Shown here: positions 27,404 through 39,421 of the stretch, in pieces
How positions within the stretch are numbered: position 1 is the first letter of the stretch
How the letters are laid out: every line of letters starts with the position of its first letter
Origin: Rhizobium sp. Root483D2
Lineage (GTDB): Bacteria; Pseudomonadota; Alphaproteobacteria; Rhizobiales; Rhizobiaceae
Direction: 5' to 3'
NCBI RefSeq assembly: GCF_001426685.1
Contig: NZ_LMFB01000019.1
Span: 103,005 to 167,004, forward strand
Length of the DNA: 64,000 nucleotides
Notes under the pieces: model-generated
The model's database searches: none
Told to the model about the DNA's origin: nothing
Seen by the model: the letters and a program-made list of their open reading frames with translations, nothing else
Position numbers and translations under genes: made by a program

Positions 27404-28944
27404 TCGGCAGCCTCCAATGTTTCTGCAGCGAGCCTGCGGCTGACCTTGCCGGTATCCGTCTTCGGCAGCTCATCGCGAAACTCGATGACACGCGGGACCA
27501 TGAAGTCTTCGAGATGGGCGGCGCAATGCTTGATGATGTCGCGCTCACTCAGAGCGGGATCGGAAAGAACGACGAGGGCAACGATGGCCTGGCCGAGCAC
27601 CGGATCGGGCAGGCCGATGACGACAGCCTCGGCAATGCCCGGATGGGCATGCAGCACCGTTTCCACTTCCTTGGGCGCAACCTTCTCGCCGCGGGTCTTG
27701 ATGATGTCGTCCTTGCGGCCGACGAAATAGAGGAAGCCCTCGTCGTCGGTGCGGAAAAGGTCGCCGGTATAGAGCACCTTTTCCCACGGATTGGGGCCGG
27801 GGCGCAGCATCTTTGCGGTCGCCTCGTCGTTGCGCCAGTAGCCCTGCATGACATGCGGGCCACGGATCACCAGCTCGCCGGATATGCCAGGCGCCACGCG
27901 CTCGCCGTTGTCATCGACCACGAAGGCTTCGGTATTGGGAATGGCGATACCGACCGAGCCGGGGCGGCGATCGAGTTCGGCCGGTGGCAGGTAGGTGCAG
28001 CGCTTGCACTCCGTCAGGCCGTACATCGAATACACAGTTGCACGCGGAAACAATTCGCGCAGGCGGGCGATATGGGCCGGTGGCAGGGCTGCTGCGGTAT
28101 TGGTGATGTAGCGCAGGCTCGGCAGGAAATCCGGCTCCAGGTCGCGCATCTGCAGGATCATCGCCACCATGGTCGGTACCAGCGGAAAACCGGTGACGTT
28201 TTCTTCGCGAATGCGGTCGAAGATCGCCTGCGGAAAGGCAAAAGAGGCTTCGAGCACGATGGTTGCGCCAAGCTTGACCGCCATCAGCAGCTGGTAGAGC
28301 CCATAGTCGAAGGCAAGCGGCAGCACGTTCAGGATGATATCGTCAGCCGTGTTTTCCAGATAGGTGGTGATCGATGTTGCAGCCGCCTCGACGTTGCGGT
28401 GCGTCATCATCACGCCCTTGGGGCGCCCGGTCGAGCCTGACGTATAGATCAACAGCGCCAGATCGACATCGATACCATGGTGTTGCACGCCACCTCCGGT
28501 TGCTGCCAGGCACGTTTCGAAATCGGCTATGCCGTTACCGGGACCTGCACCTCTGAATGTCGTCGCGGCGACGAACAGTGGCCGTGGCGCAATCCTGCGT
28601 GCTTCGGACAGGACAGGCAGCAGCTTGCCTTGCGTCAGAATGCCGGCCGCCTCGCAATTTCCGATCATATAGGCAAGCTTGTCGGCCTTGGTCGAGGGAT
28701 TGACCGGCACGGCGGTTGCTCCGGCTTTCAGGATCGCAAAGAGCGAGACCGCCGCTTCCCAGCAATTGTTCATGAAGACGAGGACGCGGTCGCCGCGCAC
28801 GATGCCGCCTGCGGCCAGCGACGATGCCAAACTTGCGGCTGCCGCTTCGAACTGCGCATAGGTGAAGCGCTTGTCGCCCGCCACCAAGGCGGTCTTTGCG
28901 CCGTGGACGTGGGCACTGGCTTGCAGGAATTCCTCGACGCGCAT
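27400..28944 (-). CDS. AMP-forming acyl/aminoacyl ligase
   Basis: The 514-residue protein belongs to the ANL adenylate-forming superfamily: P-loop YTSGSTGRPKGVM near residue 167, MYGLTECKR near residue 308, YTGDLF near residue 398, and the C-terminal PKTDTGKVSRR with the catalytic Lys. It activates a carboxylate as AMP ester and transfers it to a thiol, here plausibly the adjacent ACP (24 bases upstream). The pattern resembles my recollection of ligases in exosortase-associated exopolysaccharide loci, although no exosortase is in this window. The carboxylate substrate is unknown. Confidence 0.88.
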   Translation of the reverse strand: MRVEEFLQASAHVHGAKTALVAGDKRFTYAQFEAAAASLASSLAAGGIVRGDRVLVFMNNCWEAAVSLFAILKAGATAVPVNPSTKADKLAYMIGNCEAAGILTQGKLLPVLSEARRIAPRPLFVAATTFRGAGPGNGIADFETCLAATGGGVQHHGIDVDLALLIYTSGSTGRPKGVMMTHRNVEAAATSITTYLENTADDIILNVLPLAFDYGLYQLLMAVKLGATIVLEASFAFPQAIFDRIREENVTGFPLVPTMVAMILQMRDLEPDFLPSLRYITNTAAALPPAHIARLRELFPRATVYSMYGLTECKRCTYLPPAELDRRPGSVGIAIPNTEAFVVDDNGERVAPGISGELVIRGPHVMQGYWRNDEATAKMLRPGPNPWEKVLYTGDLFRTDDEGFLYFVGRKDDIIKTRGEKVAPKEVETVLHAHPGIAEAVVIGLPDPVLGQAIVALVVLSDPALSERDIIKHCAAHLEDFMVPRVIEFRDELPKTDTGKVSRRLAAETLEAAE

Positions 28945-28968
28945 CGTCTGTCTCCCCGTCGCCTCGTA

Positions 28969-29247
28969 TCAGGCCGACATCTTGTTGAGTGCGTTTTCTC
29001 CGGCATGTCTGGCAACGAAGGCCGTGATGCGTGCCACCGAATCCAGATTGGCGGGCACGATATCCGCATCGGCCATGACGAAACCGAACTGGTCTTCGAT
29101 GAAGGCGACCAGTTCGAGAACGCCGGTGGAGTCGATGACCTCGTTTTCGATCAGCGACGCGTCGTCCTGCAGGTCGTAGGCGGTGTCGCCAAACAGGAAG
29201 TTCTCGATGATGAAGGCCTTGATGCTGTCTTTGATGGGCTGGGTCAT
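28969..29247 (-). CDS. Acyl carrier protein
   Basis: The 92-residue acidic protein has the carrier-protein motif IDSTGVLELVAFIE, with the Ser at about residue 40 for 4'-phosphopantetheine attachment. It holds acyl or aminoacyl groups as thioesters. It sits between the asparagine synthetase (21-base gap) and the ligase (24-base gap). Because primary AcpP normally lies beside fab genes, this is a specialised carrier that would be loaded by the adjacent ligase and probably used by a neighbouring acyltransferase; that last step is inference. Confidence 0.9.
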   Translation of the reverse strand: MTQPIKDSIKAFIIENFLFGDTAYDLQDDASLIENEVIDSTGVLELVAFIEDQFGFVMADADIVPANLDSVARITAFVARHAGENALNKMSA

Positions 29248-29268
29248 AGGTTTTTCCTCAGATGAAGC

Positions 29269-31215
29269 TCAAGCCGCCTGGGTGCTGAGCGCCTTGGTGG
29301 CTGAAAACGTGTTTTGCCAGAGCTGGGTTGATAGGATGCCGACGAAGGCGGCATTGTCGCGATAGCCGGACGCCGGCTTGTCGCTGCATTTTTCATAAAG
29401 CTTGGAAACGGCCTTCGGATTGAAAAGGCCGGTTTCGGCAATGCTGCGCTCGCTGAAGGCGTCGCGGACATAGTCCCGGTCGTTTTTGCCGACGAAGGAC
29501 TGGCTGTCGGGCGCGCGGTAGGGCTGCTTGGTGCGGCGGCCGATCGTGTCCGGAAGGAGGTGTTTCGTCGCCTCGCGCAGGATGTGTTTTTCGACCAGCC
29601 CCTTGAGCTTCATTTCAGGCGGCAGGCGGGTGGCGAATTCAACGAGGCGGTGGTCGAGGAACGGGAAACGGCCTTCGACGCCATGCGCCATGGCCATCCG
29701 GTCGCCCTGGCTCGACAGGATATAGCCCGGCAGCAGGAAACGGCTTTCCAGATATTGCGCCTGATGCAGCGGATGCCAGCGGGAAAAGTCCTGCGGAAGC
29801 CGCGAAACGAGTTCTGCCGCCGCGTCGTAGCCCGAAAGCGTCTGGCGCAGGTCTGCGGAGAAGAACAGCTTGGCGGCAGCGGTGCCGCGCAGGCGCGGCC
29901 GGTGCGAGAAGAGCGGATCGTCCATCGGGTCGTCACCGGCGCCGAAGAAGGCAGCGAGATATTCGGCCGATTGCTGCTTCAGGCCGGGCAGATAGGCATA
30001 GAGCTTGCGAAACAGATGCGGCCTGATCCGCGAACCGGGCTGGCGGGCGCAGAAACGGCGCACCCGGGCCTCCTTGAAGATATCATACCCGGCAAAAACC
30101 TCGTCGGCGCCTTCCCCGGTCAGGACCACTTTCAGCCCCTTTTCGCGAACAAGACCGGACAGTTGATAGAGCGGCGCCGGTGCCGTGCGCAGGATCGGGC
30201 GTTCGGTGAAGCGGATCACGTCCGGAAAGGCGCTGGCAATATCGCCTTCGCCGCAGGCAACCGCGTGATGATGCGTGCCGAGCGCGGTCGCCATCTGTTC
30301 TTGGAAAATGCTCTCGTCATGTTCGGCGCTGCCGAAGGTGACTGAGAAGGTCGAGAGGCCGCCGGGTGCCATGGGGGCTGCCAGCGCCGAGACGATCGAG
30401 GAATCAAGGCCGCCGGACAGATATGAGCCGACGGGAACATCGGCCCGCATCCGGATGCGTGTTGCGTCGGTCAAAAGATCGCGCAATTCTTCGGCGGCGT
30501 CGCGCTCGTCTTTATAGGCGGCGGGCTCGCCGATATCCGGATATTGCAGCTGCCAATAGGGCCTGATCGACATGCCGCTTTTGCCGGCGATCAAAAGATG
30601 TGCGGGCTCGAGCTCGAAAATATCGCGGAACGCGGTGCGCGGCGCAATCGGCGCCCAGAGCGTGAAGATCTGATCCAGCGCCAGCGGATCCATCTCGGCC
30701 CGCACGCCCGGCACTTCAAGCAGCGCCTTTACTTCCGAGGCGAAATAGAGGGTCTGTCCAACTGTCGTATAGAACAGCGGCCGCACGCCCATCCGGTCGC
30801 GGGCAATTACCATTCTTTCTCTGGACGCATCCCAGATCGCAAAGGCAAAATCACCATTGAACAGGGACAGGCAATCCAGCCCCATGCGCTCATAAAGGTG
30901 CAGGATAACTTCTGTGTCGCTGCCGGTGCGGAACACATGACCCTGCGCCTTCAGCGTTTCGCGCAACTCGACATAGTTGAAGATTTCGCCGTTGAAGACG
31001 ATGGTGAGATCGCCGCTGGAATGGGTCATCGGCTGCTGGCCGTCGCCCAGGCCGACGATCGACAGGCGGGCATGGCCAAGTCCGGCGGAAGGGGCGGTGA
31101 AGATGCCCTGCTCGTCCGGCCCCCGGTGCGCAATCGCAGCAACCATGCGCTGCAGCAGCGGCTGCGCATCATGGGGCGCGACGCCATCTCCGAAGTATCC
31201 GCCAAATCCGCACAT
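29269..31215 (-). CDS. asnB: Asparagine synthetase B-type amidotransferase
   Basis: The 648-residue protein has the class II glutaminase domain with the nucleophile Cys2 directly after the start Met (MCGFGGYFGDG), then the synthetase domain with SYLSGGLDSSIV near residue 255. The annotated start is ATG 31215, because the frame opens 12 codons earlier but only this start exposes Cys2 after Met removal. It uses glutamine to amidate an adenylated carboxylate. As the first gene of the operon with ACP, ligase and NadE homologue, it may act on a polysaccharide precursor or carrier-bound acid rather than on aspartate; which one is open. Confidence 0.9.
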   Translation of the reverse strand: MCGFGGYFGDGVAPHDAQPLLQRMVAAIAHRGPDEQGIFTAPSAGLGHARLSIVGLGDGQQPMTHSSGDLTIVFNGEIFNYVELRETLKAQGHVFRTGSDTEVILHLYERMGLDCLSLFNGDFAFAIWDASRERMVIARDRMGVRPLFYTTVGQTLYFASEVKALLEVPGVRAEMDPLALDQIFTLWAPIAPRTAFRDIFELEPAHLLIAGKSGMSIRPYWQLQYPDIGEPAAYKDERDAAEELRDLLTDATRIRMRADVPVGSYLSGGLDSSIVSALAAPMAPGGLSTFSVTFGSAEHDESIFQEQMATALGTHHHAVACGEGDIASAFPDVIRFTERPILRTAPAPLYQLSGLVREKGLKVVLTGEGADEVFAGYDIFKEARVRRFCARQPGSRIRPHLFRKLYAYLPGLKQQSAEYLAAFFGAGDDPMDDPLFSHRPRLRGTAAAKLFFSADLRQTLSGYDAAAELVSRLPQDFSRWHPLHQAQYLESRFLLPGYILSSQGDRMAMAHGVEGRFPFLDHRLVEFATRLPPEMKLKGLVEKHILREATKHLLPDTIGRRTKQPYRAPDSQSFVGKNDRDYVRDAFSERSIAETGLFNPKAVSKLYEKCSDKPASGYRDNAAFVGILSTQLWQNTFSATKALSTQAA

Positions 31216-31590
31216 GCAGCAAAATCCCTGACTTGCTCTTGGAGATTGCATAATGCCTGAAAAGTACCCGCTATGTGTTAATCTGGACCAGAATTCAGAA
31301 GTAAAATCCGATATTTGATCTCACAGTTAAGATATCTCTAAGAATAATTTCCGCCTTTTATTAAAGATTTAACCAATGGAAAGCTGGTGTTTTCTCCTAT
31401 TCGGATACGGTTTGAGCTTCGAACTCATGCCCGTTACAGGCGATATGGTTCGACGGGTGTCTGACGCCGCTTTCCAATGTTTTGCAATCTTGGGTGGATT
31501 TTTGCGAATCTCAGGAGCGCCTTGGGCAGGCGCTTCCTCGCGCCGGCATGCTTAACCAATCCTGAAAATGATGCCGGCCGGTGCGGCCGC
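31216..31590. other. Intergenic region upstream of the asnB operon
   Basis: This 375-bp region is AT-rich from about 31280 to 31375 and presumably holds the promoter of the asnB-ACP-ligase-nadE operon (minus strand). I see no gene here; short frames on both strands have no ribosome-binding site or family resemblance. Confidence 0.4.
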
Positions 31591-31842
31591 TCAATCGCGA
31601 GGTGGGTTTGTGCGTATCGCCGCTGTGGGATCGACAAGCACGAATTCGGCCTTGGACGCGCCCGCCATCATCTTCAGTATGAAAACCAGTGTTAGCAGCG
31701 GCCAGACGAGGCAGAAGATCAGGCCCGCGACGCGGTGGGCCGACCATTGGCCGCCAGCCCTCTCGCCTTCAATGTAGGTGGGTATGAGATAAACGAGGGT
31801 GATAGCACCGTAAACAAGCGCCGCAATCTGCAGATTCGTCAC
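31591..31842 (-). CDS. Small two-helix membrane protein (83 aa)
   Basis: The frame starts at GTG 31842 with GGGGAG seven bases upstream and encodes 83 residues. Two hydrophobic segments are visible, around residues 5-22 (QIAALVYGAITLVYLIPTYI) and 40-60 (AGLIFCLVWPLLTLVFILKM). The tail is short and basic. No family is recognised. It stands alone on the minus strand, in a gene-poor region. Confidence 0.6.
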   Translation of the reverse strand: MTNLQIAALVYGAITLVYLIPTYIEGERAGGQWSAHRVAGLIFCLVWPLLTLVFILKMMAGASKAEFVLVDPTAAIRTNPPRD

Positions 31843-32026
31843 GATCGCGCTCCCCGTTTATCTTCGCACACTATTCTGTCCTGCAATTTGCGCTGAAGCC
31901 GCAGAGAAGTCACGGCTATAAGTGGTAGAATTAACGATTTCTTAACTTAAGGTAAATTTGCGCTGCCTCCGGCGGTGGGCGTTTGATCCTGGGATGTGGG
32001 CAATTCGGAGGTTTAACGCCTGTGGG

Positions 32027-32218
32027 GCAGCGCGTGGCGAACGGATCGGCCATGCTCTGCTTCTGGCGAGCCTGCATGATCGTAAAGTGATGGGATACGG
32101 CTACGCGATCATCGGCGATGTCGGGCCATCGGGCTTTTCTGAGCGCACAGTCGGCGCGACGGAGATCCCGAATTCGGCACCCGGCGTCTTTGCCGACATG
32201 CTGATGAGTGCCGAATAG
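32027..32218 (+). pseudogene. Remnant of a GNAT acetyltransferase (C-terminal part)
   Basis: The reading frame from 32027 matches the C-terminal half of a GNAT acetyltransferase: a motif-A-like ARGERIGHALLLASL, then GYGYAIIGDVGPSGF and a final VGATEIPNSAPGVF. The N-terminal half is absent, and the upstream codons have no family resemblance or start. It therefore looks like a decayed gene end in an AT-rich region. The similarity is judged by eye. Confidence 0.5.
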
Positions 32219-32240
32219 GATTTTTCCGGAGGAAATGACG

Positions 32241-32390
32241 ATGGTGGCAAGGGCAGACCATCACCTCGAAACCAGGAATTCGTCGTTTTTCGCACGCGCT
32301 CCTGTGCCGCTGGTTGCAAAACATCTGCTGTTGCGGGCGGATCAAAATGATGAAACCTGGAATCAATTAATGGTTGTATTTTTGATGTAG
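32241..32390 (+). CDS. Possible small protein (49 aa), doubtful
   Basis: An ATG at 32241 has GGAGG eight bases upstream and opens a 49-codon frame (MVARADHHLETRNSSFF...). It follows the acetyltransferase remnant by 22 bases. The strong site argues for translation, but I see no family, signal or motif, and the region looks degraded. It could be another remnant. Confidence 0.3.
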   Translation: MVARADHHLETRNSSFFARAPVPLVAKHLLLRADQNDETWNQLMVVFLM

Positions 32391-32870
32391 GTTGATCCAG
32401 TCGTCGGATTGCGTTGGCCGATATGTAACGGCCTCTCAGTAAGAGACACCCAGTTTTTTACGGTGCGTTCATGTAAAAATATCAGTAAAATCAAATTGAT
32501 AAGCTGAGGTCGAGTTCGAAAATTCAGCGTAAATCGAGCGAATATTTAGAATTATATATGATCAAAAATTGCGCCAATTCTTAATCATTATTTTAGGTAT
32601 TATACCAATAGTTGCAGTGTGCATTCGAACTTTTGAATGTTCGAGCATGATGCTGGATGCACAAGCCGGGAAGACCGGCATGGCCTTTTTCCAAAAAACC
32701 TGACCGGCTCGCCCACGTCCTTTCGGATGAGCGGCGCTCGCCAGAGCCAGGCTCCATGGTCAAGACAGATACGGACGTAAAACGTGACATCAGCGGCCCG
32801 GACCGGCCGGTGCGTGCGCCTATTGTTGCGCCGAAATGGCGCATGAAACATTGCCTGAAGGAGGCGTTGT
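32391..32870. other. AT-rich intergenic region upstream of the chemoreceptor
   Basis: Positions ~32440-32620 are much more AT-rich than the genome average. I find no coding frame with a plausible start here; longer minus-strand frames across 32593-32989 are antisense to the chemoreceptor 5' end. The region should contain the chemoreceptor promoter; I could not place it with confidence. Confidence 0.4.
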
Positions 32871-34658
32871 ATGAGCAGGCTTTTTCCGCGTTTTGGCGGT
32901 GACACCGCAGCTATTCTGGCTGCGATGCACAAGTCGCAGGCGATCATCGAATTCGACCTCAGCGGCAATATCCTCAACGCCAATGCCAATTTCTGCGCGG
33001 CGCTGGGCTATGAGCTGCCGGAGATCAAGGGCAAGCATCACCGGATTTTCGTTGAACCGGCGGAGGCCAACAGCGTCGAATACCGGGAGTTCTGGGCCCG
33101 GCTCGGCCGCGGCGAATTCGACCGGCAGCAGTATAAGCGCTTCACCAAGAGCGGGCGGGAAATCTGGATCGAAGCCTCCTACAATCCGGTGTTGCGCGGC
33201 GGCAAGCCCTACAAGGTGGTGAAGTTTGCAACCGATATCACGGTGGTCCGGCAGAAAGCCATGGAGGACGCCGGCAAGCTGAATGCGGTCTCGCGTTCGC
33301 AGGCGGTGATCGAATTCACCCCCACAGGTGAAATTCTCACCGCCAACGAGAATTTCTGCGGCGCGCTGGGGTACCAGCTGCAGGAAATTCAGGGGCGGCA
33401 TCACCGGATGTTCTGCGATCCCGCCTATGTGCAGACGGAGGAATACCGGCAGTTCTGGGAGCGGCTCGGACGCGGTGAGTTCACCGCCAATGAATTCCTG
33501 CGCTTCGGCAAGGGCGGCAAGGAGATCTGGATCCAGGCGGCCTATAATCCGATCATCGATGACAAGGGAAAGGTCTGCAAGGTCGTCAAGTTTGCAACGG
33601 ATGTGACGGAGCGCATGGGCGCTGTCGGCACGCTGGCAAAGGCCCTGAAGGGTCTGTCGGACGGCGATCTCACCCAGAATCTCGACAAGCCCTTTGTACC
33701 GACCATGGAAAAGGTGCGCCACGATTTTAACGATGCGGTGGAGAAGTTGCGGCTGGCCATGCACTCTGTCGGCACCAATGCCGAGGCGATTGCCGCCGGT
33801 TCGACGGAAATCCGGTCTGCTGCCGATGACCTGTCGAAGCGCACCGAACAGCAGGCGGCATCCGTCGAGGAAACCGCTGCAGCGCTGGAACAGATCACCA
33901 CGACCGTCGCCGATTCCAGCCGTAGGGCAGAGGAGGCCGGCCATCTGGTGGCCGCCACACGCGACAATGCCGAGCGCTCCGGAGCGGTGGTGCGCAATGC
34001 CATCACGGCCATGGGGCAGATCGAAAACTCGTCGCGCGAAATTTCCAACATCATCGGCGTCATCGACGATATCGCCTTCCAGACCAATCTCCTGGCGCTG
34101 AACGCTGGCGTGGAGGCGGCGCGCGCTGGGGATGCCGGCAAGGGTTTTGCCGTCGTTGCCCAGGAAGTGCGTGAACTGGCCCAGCGTTCGGCCAAGGCGG
34201 CCAAGGAGATCAAGGCGCTGATCAATACATCCGGCGAGCAGGTCAAGAGCGGCGTCTCGCTGGTCGGGCAGACCGGCAAGGCGCTGGAAGAGATCGTCAA
34301 GCAGGTTCAGGAGATCAACAGCAACGTTGTCGCCATCGTGGAAGGCGCACGAGAGCAGGCGACGGGTCTGAAAGAGATCAACCATGCGGTCAATGCCATG
34401 GATCAGGGCACGCAGCAAAATGCAGCCATGGTGGAACAGTCCACTGCGGCCAGCCATGGTCTTGCACGCGAGGCCGAGGCGCTGTTCCAGTTGCTGAGCC
34501 AGTTCCGCGTCGGGCAGCAGGCGAGCGGAGCCCGGCCGGTCGATGCGGGACATCATCATAGGCCGGTCGCATCGCCGGCGCGCAGGATGGCAGGACAGGT
34601 GATCCGCGCCTTTTCCGGCAGCGCTGCCGCAGCACAGGATAATTGGGAAGAGTTTTAA
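32871..34658 (+). CDS. Soluble chemoreceptor with tandem PAS domains
   Basis: The 595-residue methyl-accepting protein has no membrane segment, so it is cytoplasmic. Residues ~15-130 and ~135-250 are two similar PAS domains ([17 protein letters not shown] and [17 protein letters not shown]). A HAMP-like segment follows at about 255-310. The signalling hairpin tip is [18 protein letters not shown]. The last five residues are NWEEF, the CheR/CheB-tether pentapeptide of some receptors. GAAGGAGG lies upstream of ATG 32871. Paired PAS domains could sense redox or oxygen through a flavin or haem, but the cofactor is not evident. Confidence 0.93.
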   Translation: MSRLFPRFGGDTAAILAAMHKSQAIIEFDLSGNILNANANFCAALGYELPEIKGKHHRIFVEPAEANSVEYREFWARLGRGEFDRQQYKRFTKSGREIWIEASYNPVLRGGKPYKVVKFATDITVVRQKAMEDAGKLNAVSRSQAVIEFTPTGEILTANENFCGALGYQLQEIQGRHHRMFCDPAYVQTEEYRQFWERLGRGEFTANEFLRFGKGGKEIWIQAAYNPIIDDKGKVCKVVKFATDVTERMGAVGTLAKALKGLSDGDLTQNLDKPFVPTMEKVRHDFNDAVEKLRLAMHSVGTNAEAIAAGSTEIRSAADDLSKRTEQQAASVEETAAALEQITTTVADSSRRAEEAGHLVAATRDNAERSGAVVRNAITAMGQIENSSREISNIIGVIDDIAFQTNLLALNAGVEAARAGDAGKGFAVVAQEVRELAQRSAKAAKEIKALINTSGEQVKSGVSLVGQTGKALEEIVKQVQEINSNVVAIVEGAREQATGLKEINHAVNAMDQGTQQNAAMVEQSTAASHGLAREAEALFQLLSQFRVGQQASGARPVDAGHHHRPVASPARRMAGQVIRAFSGSAAAAQDNWEEF

Positions 34659-34681
34659 GGCGGCCGGTACCGGATGAAATG

Positions 34682-34712
34682 AAAACGGCGCCGCTGGTTG
34701 CGGCGCCGTTTT
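34682..34712. terminator. Bidirectional intrinsic terminator
   Basis: A perfect 12-bp stem (AAAACGGCGCCG and its complement) closes a 7-base loop, flanked by A and T runs on the two sides. It lies between the convergent chemoreceptor (plus) and RND transporter (minus) genes, 23 bases after the first stop and 30 before the second, so it can terminate both. Confidence 0.92.
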
Positions 34713-34742
34713 TGCGTTGTTTGGACCGGGATCCTGAGCCGT

Positions 34743-37973
<3,231 letters not shown>

Positions 37974-38013
37974 TGGCGTGATCCGCCCTTGTGCTGAGAT
38001 GCCGGAAAAAGGC

Positions 38014-39234
38014 TTAGTTGGTTATCGAGGCTTGCTGCTGGGGATCGGCTTCCGGTTTCATGGAGACCATTTCCGGGGCCACCAGCGCGCCGGGGCGGAT
38101 GCGCTGCAGGCCGTTGACGACGATGCGTTCCTCAGCTTTCAGGCCGGCCGTCACCACCCGCAGGCCATCGGATTTCATGCCGACGGTGATTTCGCGGTAT
38201 TCGGTGGTGTTGTCCGGCTTGACGACCATGACGTATTTCTTGTTCTGGTCGGTGCCGATGGCCCGTTCATGCACCAGGACTGCGTCCTCGGACTTGGCCT
38301 GGCCCATGCTCAGCCGGGCAAACTGACCCGGCATCAAGGCGCCATTGGCATTGTCGAACACGGCGCGCACACGGATCGTGCCGCTCTGCGGATCGACGCT
38401 GTTATCCACCAGCTGGAGCTTGCCGCTGACAACAGAGGAGCCTGCAACATCCATGCGCACCGGCACGCGGTCGATGAAGTTGCGGGCGTTGACGCCTTCC
38501 GGCAGCTCGGCAAGAATGCTGGACACGATCCGCTCATCGGCTTCGAAGCTTGCATAGATCGGGCTCAGCGACACCAGGCGGGTCAGGATCGGCGAGGACG
38601 GGCCAGCGGCGATCAGGTTGCCTGCGGTGATCTCGATCTTGCCGACGCGGCCGGTGATCGGAGCGCGGATCTCGGTATATCCGAGATTGAGCGCTGCCGA
38701 TTGCAGCACGGCGCGGGCAGCACCCACATCCGCTTCGGCACTGGCCAGACCGTTCATGCGCTGATCAACCTCGCTCTGCGACACGGCATTGGAGGCCAGC
38801 AATTGCTTGCCACGCTTCAGTTCGACGCGCGCCAACGAGGCGCGGGCTTCGGCTGCGGTGACGCTCGCTTGCGCGCGGGCAACCTCGGCCTGGTAGGGGG
38901 CTGGATCGATCGTGACGAGCAGGTCGCCCTTATTGACGATCGCGCCTTCCTGGAAATGCACCGACTGGATGGCGCCGGCAACGCGCGAGCGCAGCTCGAC
39001 ATGATCGACGGCTTCGAGGCGGCCGGAGAATTCGCTCCATTGCGTGACGGACTTTGCCTCGACGACTGCGACGGAGACGGGGATGGCAGGCGGCGCTGCG
39101 GTCGAGGCATCGGCCGCGTTGCCGCTGCCGGCCGGGCTTCCCAGCAGATCGAAATAGATTGTCGGCGAAATGGTGGCGACTGCCAGTACGAGGCCGGTGG
39201 TGATGAGCTTGGTCTTGAAACTTCCGAATGACAT
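38014..39234 (-). CDS. RND efflux periplasmic adaptor (MFP)
   Basis: The 406-residue AcrA-like protein has an N-terminal hydrophobic anchor (KLITTGLVLAVATISPTIYF), a lipoyl/barrel-sandwich region split by an alpha-hairpin (coiled-coil part rich in Ala/Arg/Glu, residues ~105-190), and a C-terminal beta-barrel. The start is ATG 39234, with AGGA eight bases upstream; an ATG at 39318 has no site and would place the TetR operator within the transcript's leader. It precedes the pump gene in the same operon. Confidence 0.93.
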   Translation of the reverse strand: MSFGSFKTKLITTGLVLAVATISPTIYFDLLGSPAGSGNAADASTAAPPAIPVSVAVVEAKSVTQWSEFSGRLEAVDHVELRSRVAGAIQSVHFQEGAIVNKGDLLVTIDPAPYQAEVARAQASVTAAEARASLARVELKRGKQLLASNAVSQSEVDQRMNGLASAEADVGAARAVLQSAALNLGYTEIRAPITGRVGKIEITAGNLIAAGPSSPILTRLVSLSPIYASFEADERIVSSILAELPEGVNARNFIDRVPVRMDVAGSSVVSGKLQLVDNSVDPQSGTIRVRAVFDNANGALMPGQFARLSMGQAKSEDAVLVHERAIGTDQNKKYVMVVKPDNTTEYREITVGMKSDGLRVVTAGLKAEERIVVNGLQRIRPGALVAPEMVSMKPEADPQQQASITN

Positions 39235-39327
39235 GGCGGCTATCCTGAATTTCTGCCCCGGAGTGTGGGCTGCCTGTGGTCCATCGTGGGAGGCGAAGGA
39301 TTTGGGCAAGGGTTGCATTGACGTTCA

Positions 39328-39341
39328 ATACCGTTCGGTAT
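39328..39341. promoter_or_regulatory. TetR operator-like palindrome, site 1
   Basis: ATACCGTTCGGTAT is a 14-bp inverted repeat (arms ATACCG/CGGTAT) in the gap between the efflux operon and its divergent regulator. A second copy lies 54 bases away, center to center. Sites of this form are typical for AcrR-type TetR repressors. Confidence 0.75.
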
Positions 39342-39382
39342 AGAAATAGGTTCTGAAACCGATCACTGTCAATCGAATTATG

Positions 39383-39394
39383 TACCGATCGGTA
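39383..39394. promoter_or_regulatory. TetR operator-like palindrome, site 2
   Basis: TACCGATCGGTA is a perfect 12-bp palindrome sharing the TACCG/CGGTA arms of site 1. It lies ~27 bases before the regulator start, so binding would probably autorepress the regulator and, with site 1, repress the divergent efflux operon. Confidence 0.75.
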
Positions 39395-39421
39395 TAAAAA
39401 AATTCGGGAGGGCCCCACCCC

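Noticed and set aside
26390-31215. Exosortase A/PEP-CTERM exopolysaccharide system
   Set aside because: Ligase, ACP and amidotransferase resemble that system, but no exosortase or PEP-CTERM protein was found in the window.
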